Part shown: in pieces, positions 10,165-18,479 of the stretch
Position numbering within the stretch: position 1 is the stretch's first letter
How the letters are laid out: the number at the start of each line of letters is the position of its first letter
Assembly (NCBI RefSeq): GCF_033110285.1
Contig: NZ_CP136995.1
Coordinates: 1,674,001 to 1,738,000 of the forward strand
From: Ottowia sp. SB7-C50
Lineage (GTDB): Bacteria; Pseudomonadota; Gammaproteobacteria; Burkholderiales; Burkholderiaceae_C
DNA length: 64,000 nucleotides
Reading direction: 5' to 3'
The notes under the pieces: model-generated
The model's database searches: none
Told to the model about the DNA's origin: nothing
Seen by the model: only the letters and a program-made list of their open reading frames with translations
Program-made: the position numbers and the translations under genes

Positions 10165-10178
10165 TTGAGCATCGTCAA
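10165..10178. promoter_or_regulatory. FNR-box-like site upstream of fnr
   Basis: TTGAGCATCGTCAA matches the FNR consensus TTGAT-N4-ATCAA at 8 of 10 defined positions. It sits 25 bases upstream of the fnr ATG, a place suited to autoregulation (repression) of fnr. Confidence 0.5.
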
Positions 10179-10260
10179 GCAAGCCCATTTTAGGCCATGC
10201 GGTCGTTGCACCCCAAAGCCTTGATTCAACGCAAAAACCCGACGAATCCGCTCGGATACC

Positions 10261-10274
10261 TTGATCATTGTCAA
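10261..10274. promoter_or_regulatory. FNR box upstream of hemN
   Basis: TTGATCATTGTCAA matches TTGAT-N4-ATCAA at 9 of 10 positions. It lies 57 bases upstream of the hemN ATG, which is compatible with a site near -41.5 for activation. The neighbouring gene encodes an FNR protein. Confidence 0.72.
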
Positions 10275-10330
10275 GGCGCCAGCCGCTCGACACGGCGAAA
10301 GTTCGGGGTCAGGTTCAAAGGAAAAAAGCG

Positions 10331-11713
10331 ATGACCGCCATCACCACCGGACTGCTGACCAAGTTCGACGTTCCCGGCCCGCGCTACACCTCGTATCCGA
10401 CGGCAGACCGGTTCGTCGAGGCTTTTGGCGAGGCAGACTATGTGCAGGCGCTGGACCAGCGCCGCGCCGGCCCCGCGGCGCTGGCGTTGCCGTTGTCGCT
10501 GTACGTGCACATCCCGTTTTGTGAATCGCTGTGCTACTACTGCGCGTGCAACAAGATCATCACCAAGCACCATGAGCGCAGCGCACCTTATCTGCGCTAT
10601 CTGAGCAAGGAGGTGGACCTGCACGTGCAACACCTGGGTGCGGGCCTGCCCGTCAGCCAGTTGCACCTGGGCGGCGGCACGCCCACCTTTTTCAGCGACG
10701 ATGAACTGCGCGAGCTGATGTCCATGCTGCGCCGCAACTTCAGCCTGGTGCCGGGCGGTGAATACTCCATCGAGGTGGACCCGCGCACCGTGGACGAGGC
10801 ACGCCTTGAAACGCTGGCGCGACTGGGTTTCAACCGCCTTAGCCTGGGTGTGCAGGATTTTGACCCGCTGGTCCAGAAGGCCGTGCACCGCATCCAGCCG
10901 GCCGACAAGGTGTTCGCGCTGGTCGATGCGGCGCGCCGCATCGGCTTTGAATCGATCAACGCCGACCTGATCTACGGGCTGCCCAAGCAGACGCCGGAGT
11001 CGTTCGAGCGCACGCTGGCGCAGGTGAGCGAACTGCGGCCGGACCGCATCGCGCTCTACGCCTATGCACACCTGCCGGAGCGCTTCAAGCCGCAGCGCCG
11101 CATCATCGCCATCGACCTGCCGGGTGCGGCCAACAAGGTCGCCATGCTGGCGCGCGCGCTGGCCGCCTTTGAAGCGGCCGGCTACGACTACATCGGCATG
11201 GACCACTTCGCCCTGCCCAACGACGCGCTGGCGGTCGCCAAGCGGCAGGGGCGGCTGCACCGCAACTTCCAGGGCTACAGCACGCAGCCGGATTGCGACC
11301 TGATCGGCCTGGGCGTGTCCGCCATCGGCAAGGTGGGGGCCACCTACAGCCAGAACGCCAAGTCGCTGGAGGAATACCAGGACCTGCTCGACCACGGGCA
11401 TCTGCCGGTGGTGCGTGGCTTGGCGGTGTCGCGCGACGACCTGCTTCGCCGCGCCGTCATCATGGCGTTGATGTGCCAGGGCGAGGTGTTGTTCGAGTCG
11501 ATCGAGCTGGCGCACCTCATCGACTTCCGCGATTACTTCGCTGCTGAGCTGGAAGCCTTGCGCGCCATGGAGGACCAGGGCCTGGTCAAGCTGAGCGATA
11601 CCGGCATCCAGGTCACGGCCCTGGGCTGGTTCTTCGTGCGCGGCGTGGCCATGATGTTCGACAAGTACCTGCAGGCCGACCGCACGCGCGCCCGCTTCTC
11701 CAAGATCATCTGA
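10331..11713 (+). CDS. hemN: oxygen-independent coproporphyrinogen III dehydrogenase
   Basis: This 460-residue radical-SAM enzyme decarboxylates two propionates of coproporphyrinogen III to give protoporphyrinogen IX without oxygen. The N-terminal signature GPRYTSYPTADRF is present at about residues 16-28. The cluster motif CX3CX2CXC is Cys64, Cys68, Cys71, Cys73 (CESLCYYCACN), the form that distinguishes true HemN from HemW, which lacks the N-terminal extension and the last cysteine. GGGTPTFF follows near residue 117. I start at the ATG at 10331. An FNR box upstream and the divergent fnr gene indicate anaerobic induction. Confidence 0.96.
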   Translation: MTAITTGLLTKFDVPGPRYTSYPTADRFVEAFGEADYVQALDQRRAGPAALALPLSLYVHIPFCESLCYYCACNKIITKHHERSAPYLRYLSKEVDLHVQHLGAGLPVSQLHLGGGTPTFFSDDELRELMSMLRRNFSLVPGGEYSIEVDPRTVDEARLETLARLGFNRLSLGVQDFDPLVQKAVHRIQPADKVFALVDAARRIGFESINADLIYGLPKQTPESFERTLAQVSELRPDRIALYAYAHLPERFKPQRRIIAIDLPGAANKVAMLARALAAFEAAGYDYIGMDHFALPNDALAVAKRQGRLHRNFQGYSTQPDCDLIGLGVSAIGKVGATYSQNAKSLEEYQDLLDHGHLPVVRGLAVSRDDLLRRAVIMALMCQGEVLFESIELAHLIDFRDYFAAELEALRAMEDQGLVKLSDTGIQVTALGWFFVRGVAMMFDKYLQADRTRARFSKII

Positions 11714-11805
11714 TGTCGCGCCGCGCCACAGGGGCAAGGCTTCGATGACAGAATGACGGCGAGCCTTTGTCGGCTCGCCTCTGGTTTTGCGTATCCACTG
11801 ACTGC

Positions 11806-12486
11806 ATGCAAGCTTCTCTTGCCGTGACCGCCCTTGTCATGGGCCTGGCGGGCGGCCCCCACTGTATTGCCATGTGTGGCGCGGCCTGCGCCGGCATCGG
11901 GCAGGCGGCGGCGCCGCGCGGCACGCAGGCCATCGGGATGTTCCAGGTGGGGCGCGTGGCGGGTTACGCCGCGCTGGGCGCGGTGGCCTCGGCCACCATG
12001 CAGGGGCTGGGCTGGCTGACGGTGCAGTCCGCCGCGCTGCGGCCGCTGTGGACCATGGTCCATGTCGCGGCCATCATGCTCGGCTTGTTGCTGCTGATCC
12101 AGGCGCGTCAGCCCGCGTGGCTGGAAACCGGCGCGCGCCGCGTGTGGGCCAGGGTGCGCTCGGCAACGCAGTCCATGGGCCTGGTGGCGCCGCTTGGCCT
12201 GGGCGTGGCTTGGGCCTTGTTGCCGTGCGGGCTGCTGTATTCGGCCGTGATGGTTGCGGCGCTGGCGGGCAGCGTGCCCGGCGGCGCGGCCGTCATGGCG
12301 CTGTTCGCGCTGGGGTCGGGCGTATCGCTGTGGGCCGGTCCGTGGCTGCTACTGAAGCTGGGCAACCGCACAGACAGGCCATGGGGCATGCGCCTGGCGG
12401 GTCTGGCGCTGCTGCTGACCGCCGGCTGGGGCTTGTGGATGGGCCTGGTGCACGATCAGGCGCCCTGGTGTGTCGTGCCGCGCTGA
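11806..12486 (+). CDS. TauE/SafE-like (DsbD_2 type) membrane protein
   Basis: This is a 226-residue protein with about six transmembrane helices. The first helix carries the motif GGPHCIAMCG (about residues 16-25), and a later helix has LLPCGLLYSA. The two paired Cys/Pro-containing helices resemble the DsbD-like urease-accessory/sulfite-exporter group (PF13386). In related genomes proteins of this type sit by cytochrome cbb3 oxidase, FNR and hemN genes and are suspected of copper or electron handling for oxidase assembly; here the fnr-hemN neighbourhood fits that. Substrate is not known. An alternative TTG start exists upstream at 11767, but the ATG at 11806 gives the expected N-terminus. Confidence 0.72.
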   Translation: MQASLAVTALVMGLAGGPHCIAMCGAACAGIGQAAAPRGTQAIGMFQVGRVAGYAALGAVASATMQGLGWLTVQSAALRPLWTMVHVAAIMLGLLLLIQARQPAWLETGARRVWARVRSATQSMGLVAPLGLGVAWALLPCGLLYSAVMVAALAGSVPGGAAVMALFALGSGVSLWAGPWLLLKLGNRTDRPWGMRLAGLALLLTAGWGLWMGLVHDQAPWCVVPR

Positions 12487-12526
12487 CTGAGCGCGCTGGC
12501 GCACGTCCTGCCCACGGCTGCGGCCA

Positions 12527-13352
12527 TCAACCCGCCAGCGCCGACAGCCCCTTGTTCAGCATGTAGACCGACAGCACAGCCAGCACGACCGCGAAGGCGC
12601 GCTTGAGCTTCTTGACCGGCAGCGTGTGCGCGGCCTTGGCGCCCACCGGCGCCATCAGCACGCTGCAGCACGCGATGACCACCAGCGCAGGCAGCCACAG
12701 ATAACCGAACGAATAGGGCGGCGTGTCGGTCAGCCCTTGCCCCGCGACGACGTAGCCCGCCACGTTGGCCAGCGCAATCGGAAAGCCCAGCGCAGCGCTG
12801 GTGGCCACCGCGTTGTGGATGGCGACGTTGCACCAGGTCATGAAGGGCACGCTGACGAAGCCACCCCCGGCACCCACCAGCCCCGAAAGAAAGCCGATGA
12901 CGCCGCCCGCGCCCAGCAACCCCGGCGTGCCCGGCAGTTGGCGCGTGGGCGCGGGCTTCTTGTCCAGGTACATCTGGACGGCCGAAAACGCGACGAAGCC
13001 GCCGAACACGAAGTAGAGCAGGGCGCCCTTGAGCAGCGCGAACACCCCCACGCTGGCCAGCATCGCGCCCAGCACGATGCCCGGCGCCAGCTTCTTGACG
13101 ATGTCCCAGCGCACCGCGCCCTTCTTGTGGTGGGCCCGCACGCTGCTGATCGACGTGAAGATGATGGTGGCCATCGACGTCGCAATCGCCATCTTCACCG
13201 CCAGCCCCGGCGCCACGCCGCGCGCACCCAGCATGGTCGAGATGAACGGCACCATGATCATGCCCCCCCCCAATGCCCAGCAAGCCCGCCAGAAAGCCGG
13301 TGGCCAGACCCAGCAGGGCGAGTTCGATGATCAGCACAGGTTCGATGGGCAT
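12527..13352 (-). CDS. sulfite exporter TauE/SafE family protein, apparent frameshift
   Basis: The gene encodes an eight-helix-type permease of the TauE/SafE family (organic sulfonate or sulfite export), about 274 residues once corrected. The first 30 residues (MPIEPVLIIELALLGLATGF...LLGIGGG) are in one frame and the rest (GGGMIMVPFISTMLGARG onward) in the next. The switch falls exactly on a run of nine C on the plus strand (13263-13271). Eight would restore one continuous protein with the family hallmark GIGGGMIMVP; a second copy of the signature, GLVGAGGGFVSVPFMTW, is in the C-terminal half. The span is 3n+1 bases, as expected for one extra base. It could be a base-calling error, a phase-variable tract or a pseudogene. 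I think error most likely (see the G-run finding). Confidence 0.82.
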
Positions 13353-13390
13353 GAGCGGGACTGCAGCGCGTAGGAAGTCGATGAATCAGA

Positions 13391-13499
13391 AGGCCGCGGA
13401 GCAGGCCACGCAAGTGGCGCCGTGGCCGGGCTTGCACCGGCCACTGGCGTCGTCCCCCCGTACGACAGGGGGGAAGGCGCGCCAGCGCCTCAGGGGGGA
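13391..13499 (-). repeat. dispersed repeat family B, copy 1
   Basis: On the minus strand it reads CCCCCCTGAGGCGCTGGC, then CCTTCCCCCCTG...GGGGGGACGACGCC, then a GGCC-rich arm ending GGCCTGCTCCGCGGCC. The same order of blocks recurs at 13700, 16884 and 19312. It sits between the 6S RNA gene and the TauE gene, and may act as a transcription terminator because of its nested palindromes. Confidence 0.7.
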
Positions 13500-13513
13500 A
13501 CGCCGAATAAGTT

Positions 13514-13687
13514 GTCTGCGAATGCCACCGGACCGTCATCCTGAACGCAGGGGTTCAGGTGGGCGAGGTCAGACTGGTCTTGGGATCATCTGACGCGAGA
13601 CGTTCACGCCGACCAGACAATGTTCCAAGCCCTTGCTCATACGAGCATTGGTTCAAGGAAATATAAAGCCCGGCATGCATCGCAGAC
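13514..13687 (-). ncRNA. ssrS: 6S RNA
   Basis: I recognise 6S RNA by structure and position. The minus-strand transcript begins GTCTGCGATGCATGCCGGGC (13687 down to 13668) and ends GTCCGGTGGCATTCGCAGAC (to 13514); these two ends pair to form the closing stem. The 5' bubble strand TTTATATTTCCTTGAACC and the 3' block CACCTGAACC...TTCAGG correspond to E. coli 6S GATATTTCATACC and CACCTTGAACCAAGGGTTCAAGG. The apical arm pairs CTTGG (13629-13625) with CCAAG (13583-13579) and ATTGTCTG (13621-13614) with CAGATGAT (13592-13585). 6S sequesters sigma-70 RNA polymerase in stationary phase. It lies downstream of zapA, the arrangement known from many proteobacteria. Exact ends are inferred. Confidence 0.85.
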
Positions 13688-13693
13688 GGGTGG

Positions 13694-13699
13694 ATTTTA
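13694..13699 (-). promoter_or_regulatory. -10 element of the 6S RNA promoter
   Basis: TAAAAT on the minus strand ends seven bases before the inferred 6S 5' end at 13687. No good -35 hexamer is visible because repeat copy B2 begins immediately upstream. Confidence 0.5.
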
Positions 13700-13790
13700 C
13701 CCCCCTGAGCCGCTGACGCGGCTTCCCCCCTTGCTGCGCGGGGGGACGCAGCCAGCGGACTGGCTAAGCCAGCTCCGCGGCTACCCACAA
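13700..13790 (+). repeat. dispersed repeat family B, copy 2 (shorter variant)
   Basis: It reads CCCCCTGAGCCGCTGACGCG, then CTTCCCCCCTTGCTGCGCGGGGGGACGCAGCC, ending CCAGCTCCGCGGC. The block order matches the other family B copies, with a shortened middle. It abuts the 6S promoter. Confidence 0.6.
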
Positions 13791-13996
13791 CACTCCTTCG
13801 CCGGTGGCGAAGTCGAAAGGGGGGAGGCGGCTGCGCTGTGACTCTGTGGCCGTTGGGGAGCCAGCGGTCTGGCAATCCCAGTTCAGATCCCGCCGTGAAC
13901 AATTCTTCGCTCGCGGCGAAGTCAATGGGGCTAAGGAGTTTGGCGATTTCCCCTCCCGCTGGGAGACGGTTGGTGGTGAGGGCCCGCCCCGCCCGA
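13791..13996. repeat. decayed repeat DNA, no gene seen
   Basis: I see no plausible gene here. The stretch contains two related segments with TCGCCGGTGGCGAAGTCGAAAGG and TCGCTCGCGGCGAAGTCAA, and an element CCCCTCCCGCTGGGAGACGG...GTGAGGGC that resembles CCCTCCCTCTGGGAGAGGG...TTGAGGGC at 19468-19500. These look like overlapping remnants of dispersed repeats. Confidence 0.5.
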
Positions 13997-14323
13997 CTAC
14001 AGCAGTTGCCCGTCGTCGCCCAGCGCCTGGTCGAGCCGGCCCAGCAGCGCGCCCAGGGTGGCCTGTTCGGCCACGCTCAGGGCGGGGGCGTCGGTCGCCT
14101 CCTGCGCGGGGGTGGCGGCCTGGGCGGGTTCGCCCAGTTCGAAGGCCAGGTTCAGCGCGGCCAGCACGGCGATGCGGTCGCGTGCCTTGATCTTGCCGGC
14201 GTCGCGGATGCGGCACATGGCAGCGTCCACGCGTTGCACGGCAGCGTGCAGGCGGTCCTCGCCGCCTTCGGGCGCGCCCAGCAGATAGGCCTGGCCCATG
14301 ATCTTGACTTCGACCTGCTTCAT
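13997..14323 (-). CDS. zapA: cell division protein ZapA
   Basis: This 108-residue protein begins MKQVEVKIMGQAYLLGAPEG and contains CRIRDAGKIKARDRIAVLAALNLAFEL, the conserved ZapA core (FtsZ-ring-stabilising protein with a C-terminal coiled coil). I start at the ATG at 14323, which has AGGAG 11 bases upstream. The frame upstream is open for another 88 codons, so the ORF looks like a fusion with the preceding coiled-coil gene. Removing one base from either G-run at 14350-14355 or 14362-14368 instead makes the upstream gene end in TGA overlapping this ATG (ATGA). I take that as the real arrangement. 6S RNA lies downstream. Confidence 0.88.
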   Translation of the reverse strand: MKQVEVKIMGQAYLLGAPEGGEDRLHAAVQRVDAAMCRIRDAGKIKARDRIAVLAALNLAFELGEPAQAATPAQEATDAPALSVAEQATLGALLGRLDQALGDDGQLL

Positions 14324-14587
14324 GGCGCTGCACGCTCCTGATCGTCGGCGGGGGGTGTCGAGGGGGGGCTCGGCCGCTGTCGCCGCGGAGGCGCCGGGCA
14401 GGCGGTCGATCAGCGAATCGATGCGCGCGCGCGCCGCCATCAGCCGCGACCGGAGGTTGTCGCGGTCGTGGGTCAGCGCCTGCAACTGCTGCGCCAGCAA
14501 CTCGTTGGTGCGGCGCAGTTCGTCGTGTCGCACGAGCAGGCGCTCGACGCGTTCGGCAATCTGTTCGATCAAGGGAGCTTGGGTCAT
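14320..14587 (-). CDS. small coiled-coil protein upstream of zapA (TIGR02449/ZapB-like)
   Basis: From the ATG at 14587 the protein starts MTQAPLIEQIAERVERLL and continues as one amphipathic coiled coil with heptads rich in Leu and Arg (about residues 5-65), then a Pro/Ala-rich tail. It resembles the small family TIGR02449 found directly upstream of zapA in many beta- and gammaproteobacteria, and is reminiscent of ZapB. As written, the frame runs on into zapA without a stop. With one base removed from a neighbouring G-run the protein ends ...ADDQERAAP after 88 residues, with its TGA overlapping the zapA start. Function in division is inferred from linkage. Confidence 0.62.
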
Positions 14588-14654
14588 GGCACGGCAAAGG
14601 CAGGCAGGCTGACCGATTGTAGGTCGCTGGCGCAAGCCCGCGCCGTACAATGCC

Positions 14655-14900
14655 GGCTGTTGGTGCTCGCGCGCTGCGAATCACGCGGCCGCAGTTCAAC
14701 GGGAAGCAGGGGGATGGCCCGGCCCACGGCCATGCCATCTAACCTGCGCTGCCCCCGCAACGGTAAGCGGACGGTGTCACGGCTCCAGCAGTCGCGGCCC
14801 GGCTCTCCCTCTCACCGCCACTGGCAACGCGCCTCGTTTCGAGGCTCGGCGCCGGGAAGGCAAGGGAACTTCCGCCAGCCCGGATACCGGCCAACGAGGA
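14655..14900 (+). promoter_or_regulatory. cobalamin riboswitch (AdoCbl type)
   Basis: Landmarks in order are TTGGTGCTCGCG (14660), TTCAACGGGAAGCAGG (14694), CCATCTAACCTGCGCTGCCCCCGCAACGGTAA (14736-14766) and the B12 box AGCCCGGATACCGGCC (14877-14892). Spacing and order match cobalamin riboswitches. It precedes btuB by about 100 bases and should shut down expression of the uptake and salvage cluster when adenosylcobalamin is plentiful. Confidence 0.93.
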
Positions 14901-14999
14901 GGACCGCGTCCTGCGCCTTGAAGAAGGTGCCGCGCGGGCCGTGATCGCCCCAGACGCTGGCGGGGAAGCCGGCAGGGGTACGTACCACTGTTTCCCGTC

Positions 15000-16884
15000 A
15001 TGTCCCTTCGTTCGCCATCTTGCCGGCCCACCGTGCTGCCGTTGGCAGGCGCCTGCCTGCTTCTCGTGGGCCAGGCCGCCCTGGCCCAGGCCGCCCCTTC
15101 CGACCACGCGCTGCAACTGGCCCAGGCCGCCGCGCCCGACCTGCCCACCGTCGTCGTCACCGCCAACCGCGTGGCGCAGCCGCTGACCGACGTGCTGGCC
15201 GACGTCACCTTGATCGACGAGGCGCAGATCCAGCGCAGCGGCGCCGTCAACATCGCCGACTTGCTGCAGCGCCAGCCGGGGCTGGAGCTGTCGCGCAACG
15301 GCGGCCCCGGCACCACCACCAGCCTGTTCATGCGCGGCGCCGAAAACCGCTTCACCGCTGTCTACGTCGACGGCGTGCGCGTCGACACCCAGTCCACCGG
15401 CGGCGCGCCGTGGGAAGCCATCTCGCTCGGCCAGGTCGAGCGCATCGAGATCGTGCGCGGCCCCGCCGCGGCGGTGTACGGCTCTGACGCCATCGCAGGT
15501 GTGGTGCAGATCTTCACCCGCAAGGGCGACGGGCCGTTTTCTCCCTACGTGGGCGCCGGCATCGGCAGTCACGGCACGCGCAAGCCCGAAGCGGGCTTCA
15601 GCGGTAAGAACGGCGCGGTCGACTACGCCCTGGGCGCGGCGCGCGACATCAGCCGCGGCTACGACAGCCGCCCCGGCACCAACCCCGACCGCGACGGCTA
15701 TGGCAACAGCAGCTTCAGCGGCCGCGTGGGCGTGCAACTGAACAGCGCGCACCGGCTGGAAGCCAGCGGCACCTATGCCGACATGAAGTCGCAATACGAC
15801 GGCTTTACCCCCAACCAGGACGACCGCGGCCACCACCGCCTGGGCACGCTGGGCGTGGCCTGGGCCGCGCAATGGACGCCGCAGTACAGCACGCGCCTGT
15901 CGGTCAATGAATCGCGCCAGCGCTACGAGACCGCGCCCGACGCCTACCGCACCGAAACCACGCTGCGCAACTACCTGCTGCAGAACGAATGGCGCAGCGG
16001 CGGTCATCTGGTGACGGCGGCGCTGGAGCGGCGCGAGGACCACCTGGGCAACCCCGCGCTCAACCCGTGGGACCAGGCCATCGACCGCGGCCGCCACCAG
16101 GACGCCATCGCGCTGGGCTATGGCTACACCGCGGGTGCGCACACGCTGCAGATCAATGCGCGGCACGACCGCGACAGCGAATTCGGCGGCCAGGGCACCG
16201 GCAGCGTGGCCTACGGCTACAGCTTCGCGTCCGGCTGGCGCGTGACCGCGGCCGCGGGCACGGCCTTCCGCGTGCCCACGCTGTACCAGCGCTTCTCTGA
16301 ATACGGCCAGCCGGCGCTGCAGCCCGAAAAGGCGCGCAACGTCGAACTGGGCCTGCACTGGTCGCAAGGCGCCAGCCGCTTCGGCGTGACGGCCTACCGC
16401 AACAAGGTGCGCGACCTCATCACCTTCGGCGCTGCCGGCCCGTGCGGCTCGGCCTTCGGCTGCTACGAAAACACCGGGCGCGCGCTGCTGCAGGGCGTCA
16501 CGCTCTCGGGGGCGCACCGGCTGGCGGGCGTCAACCTGGGCGCGTCGCTCGACCTGCAGAACCCCCGCGACGACGTCACCGGCACGCTGCTGGCGCGGCG
16601 CGCCAAGCGCGTGCTCAAGCTGAACGCCGACACCCGCGTGGGCGACTGGACGCTGGGCGCCGAATGGCTGGCGTCGAGCCAGCGCTATGACAACGCCGCC
16701 AACACGCGCGTGCTGGCCGGCTACGGCCTGGTCAACCTGTACGCCAGCACCACCATCGCCCGCGAATGGGCGGTGCTGGCGCGCATCGACAACCTGGGCG
16801 ACCGCGACTACCAGGTGGCGCGCGGCTACGCCACGGGGGGGACGCACGCTTTACGTGGGTGTGCGCTGGACGCCGAAAAATTGA
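15000..16884 (+). CDS. btuB: TonB-dependent vitamin B12 outer-membrane receptor, apparent frameshift near the end
   Basis: The product is a receptor of about 627 residues. It has a signal peptide (to about residue 32, ...AQAAP), a TonB box region (PTVVVTANR), a plug domain with NIADLLQRQPGLELSRNGG and FMRGAENRFTAVYVDGVRV, and a 22-strand-type barrel. The last strand should read YATGGRTLYVGVRWTPKN, but the frame shifts at a run of seven G (16835-16841); six G restores this ending with a TGA at 16882-16884. As written the frame runs on to 17051 through repeat DNA. The barrel's terminal strand is needed for outer-membrane insertion, so a true frameshift would probably inactivate it. The riboswitch upstream and the cob genes downstream support B12/cobinamide as substrate. 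Confidence 0.9.
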
Positions 16885-16997
16885 CACACCCCCTGAGTCG
16901 CTTCGCGCCTTCCCCCTGGAGGGGGACAACGCCAGCGACCGGCGCAGGTCCGGTCGCGGCGTTTCTGAGGTGGCCTGCTCCGCGGCCGGCCGGCGGG
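16884..16997 (+). repeat. dispersed repeat family B, copy 3
   Basis: It starts at the btuB stop: CACACCCCCTGAGTCGCTTC, CCTTCCCCCTGGAGGGGGACAACGCC, then GGCCTGCTCCGCGGCC near the end. It fills most of the 163-base gap between btuB and the next gene. Confidence 0.75.
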
Positions 16998-17047
16998 CTG
17001 GCTGCGCAGCCCGGCGCAGCGCTCGGGCAGATTTTTCCGATCGCGCC

Positions 17048-17893
17048 ATGAATGCTGCCGTGAACCCGCTCGTGCCCGGTCGCTTCGGCGGCCCGCGCCG
17101 CATCGTCTGCATGACAGAAGAGACGACCGAGTGGCTGTACCTGCTGGGCGAAGAGGCGCGCATCGTCGGCATCAGCGGCTACACGGTGCGGCCACGGCGC
17201 GCGCGCGAAGAAAAGCCCAAGGTCAGCGCCTTCACGAGCGCCAGGATCGACAAGATTCTGGCGCTGCAGCCGGACTGCGTGTTCGGCTTTTCGGACCTGC
17301 AGGCCGACATTGCGGCCGAGCTGATTCGCGCCGGCGTACAGGTCACCATCTTCAACCAGCGCAGCGTGGCGCAGATCTTCGACATGCTGGCGCAGGTGGC
17401 GGCCATGGTCGGCGCGGGGGACAGGGGCCAGGCGCTGCTGCTGCAATATCAGGAGCGCCTGACGCAGATGGATCAAGCGGTGCAGGCCAGAATCGCCCAA
17501 GGACAGCGCCGCCCGCGCGTCTACTTCGAGGAATGGGACGAGCCCGCCATCAGCGGCATCCGCTGGGTGTCCGAGCTGGTGCAGATCGCCGGCGGCGACG
17601 ACGTGTTTCCCGAACTGGCGGCGCAGCCGCTGGGCAAGCACCGCATCATTGCCGACCCGTTGGAAATCGTCCGGCGCGCGCCCGACATCGTCATCGGCTC
17701 GTGGTGCGGCAAGAAATTCCGCCCCGAAAAGGTGGCGCTGCGCCCCGGCTGGCAGGACGTGCCCGCGGTGCGCCACGGGCAGCTGTTCGAGATCAAGTCC
17801 GCCGACATCCTGCAGCCGGGGCCGGCGGCGCTGACCGACGGCGCGGCGCAGTTGCACCGCATCGTCATGCAATGGATGGACGCGCATGGCTGA
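17048..17893 (+). CDS. cobalamin-type ABC substrate-binding protein lacking a signal peptide
   Basis: This is a 281-residue protein of the TroA/BtuF-like helical-backbone fold (COG0614). Typical features are RRIVCMTEETTEWLYLLGE near residues 18-36, KILALQPDCVFGFSD near 73-88 and a C-terminal EWDEP...GIRWVSELVQIAGG lobe. No signal peptide or lipobox is visible at the N-terminus, so unlike the second BtuF-like protein downstream it may act in the cytoplasm or may need re-starting. A second, signal-bearing BtuF in the same cluster suggests separate ligands (for example cobinamide versus cobalamin) or separate roles. The stop overlaps cobU by eight bases. Confidence 0.75.
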   Translation: MNAAVNPLVPGRFGGPRRIVCMTEETTEWLYLLGEEARIVGISGYTVRPRRAREEKPKVSAFTSARIDKILALQPDCVFGFSDLQADIAAELIRAGVQVTIFNQRSVAQIFDMLAQVAAMVGAGDRGQALLLQYQERLTQMDQAVQARIAQGQRRPRVYFEEWDEPAISGIRWVSELVQIAGGDDVFPELAAQPLGKHRIIADPLEIVRRAPDIVIGSWCGKKFRPEKVALRPGWQDVPAVRHGQLFEIKSADILQPGPAALTDGAAQLHRIVMQWMDAHG

Positions 17894-18479
17894 GCCGCTC
17901 GCCATCGCCCGCAGCGAACTCATCCTGGGCGGCCAGAAGAGCGGCAAGTCGCGCCGCGCCGAACAGCTGGCGGCCGCATGGCTGGCGCAGTCGCCCGGCC
18001 ACCGCGCCGTACTCATCGCCACCGCCACCGCGCACGACGACGAAATGCGCGCGCGCATCGCCCGCCACCAGCACGACCGCGCCCAGCGCGTGCCGGGCAT
18101 GGCGACCCGTGAAGCGCTGCGCGATCTGCCACGCGCGCTGGCCGACGCCGGCGGCGCCGAGACGCTGCGCGTGGTCGACTGCCTGACCCTGTGGCTGACC
18201 GCGCAGCTCATGCCGATGTCCGCAGATTTCAAGGAAAAAACGCCGCCAGCGCCCGACTGGCAAGCGCAGTCAGCTATGCTTTCAAGAGCAATCGAGGCGT
18301 GCCCCGGCCCCGTCGTGCTGGTCGGCAACGAGATCGGCCTCGGCGTGATTCCGCTCGGGCGCGAGGTGCGCGCCTTTGTCGATGCGCTTGGCTTGCTCAA
18401 CCAGTCCGTCGCCGCCACCTGCCAGCGCGTCACGCTGATGGCGGCGGGCCTGCCGCTGTACCTGAAGGGGGCGCCATGA
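17886..18479 (+). CDS. cobU: bifunctional adenosylcobinamide kinase / adenosylcobinamide-phosphate guanylyltransferase
   Basis: This 197-residue enzyme activates adenosylcobinamide to GDP-cobinamide in the nucleotide-loop pathway. The P-loop GGQKSGKS is at residues 15-22, ATATAHDDEMRARIARHQ (near 48-65) contains the guanylylated-histidine region, and VVDCLTLWLT and VGNEIGLGVIP are present. Between residues about 113 and 135 (ADFKEKTPPAPDWQAQSAM) lies a segment not usual for the family; its DNA (18229-18285) is an in-frame copy of dispersed repeat family A. It overlaps its neighbours on both sides (8 and 4 bases). Confidence 0.93.
   Translation: MAEPLAIARSELILGGQKSGKSRRAEQLAAAWLAQSPGHRAVLIATATAHDDEMRARIARHQHDRAQRVPGMATREALRDLPRALADAGGAETLRVVDCLTLWLTAQLMPMSADFKEKTPPAPDWQAQSAMLSRAIEACPGPVVLVGNEIGLGVIPLGREVRAFVDALGLLNQSVAATCQRVTLMAAGLPLYLKGAP

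Noticed and set aside
13430..13800. Possible CRISPR array, because of recurring GC-rich blocks
   Set aside because: Blocks are palindromic dispersed repeats at irregular spacing, not 28-37-base direct repeats with unique spacers, and no cas genes are present.
14739..16847. A 702-codon open frame on the minus strand opposite btuB
   Set aside because: Antisense shadow of a high-GC gene: composition is Ala/Arg/Gly/His-rich with no domain, and the plus strand carries a clear TonB-dependent receptor and riboswitch.
16885..17051. C-terminal extension of BtuB through repeat DNA to 17051
   Set aside because: The tail is repeat B sequence read out of frame; correcting the G7 run gives the proper last beta strand and a stop at 16884.
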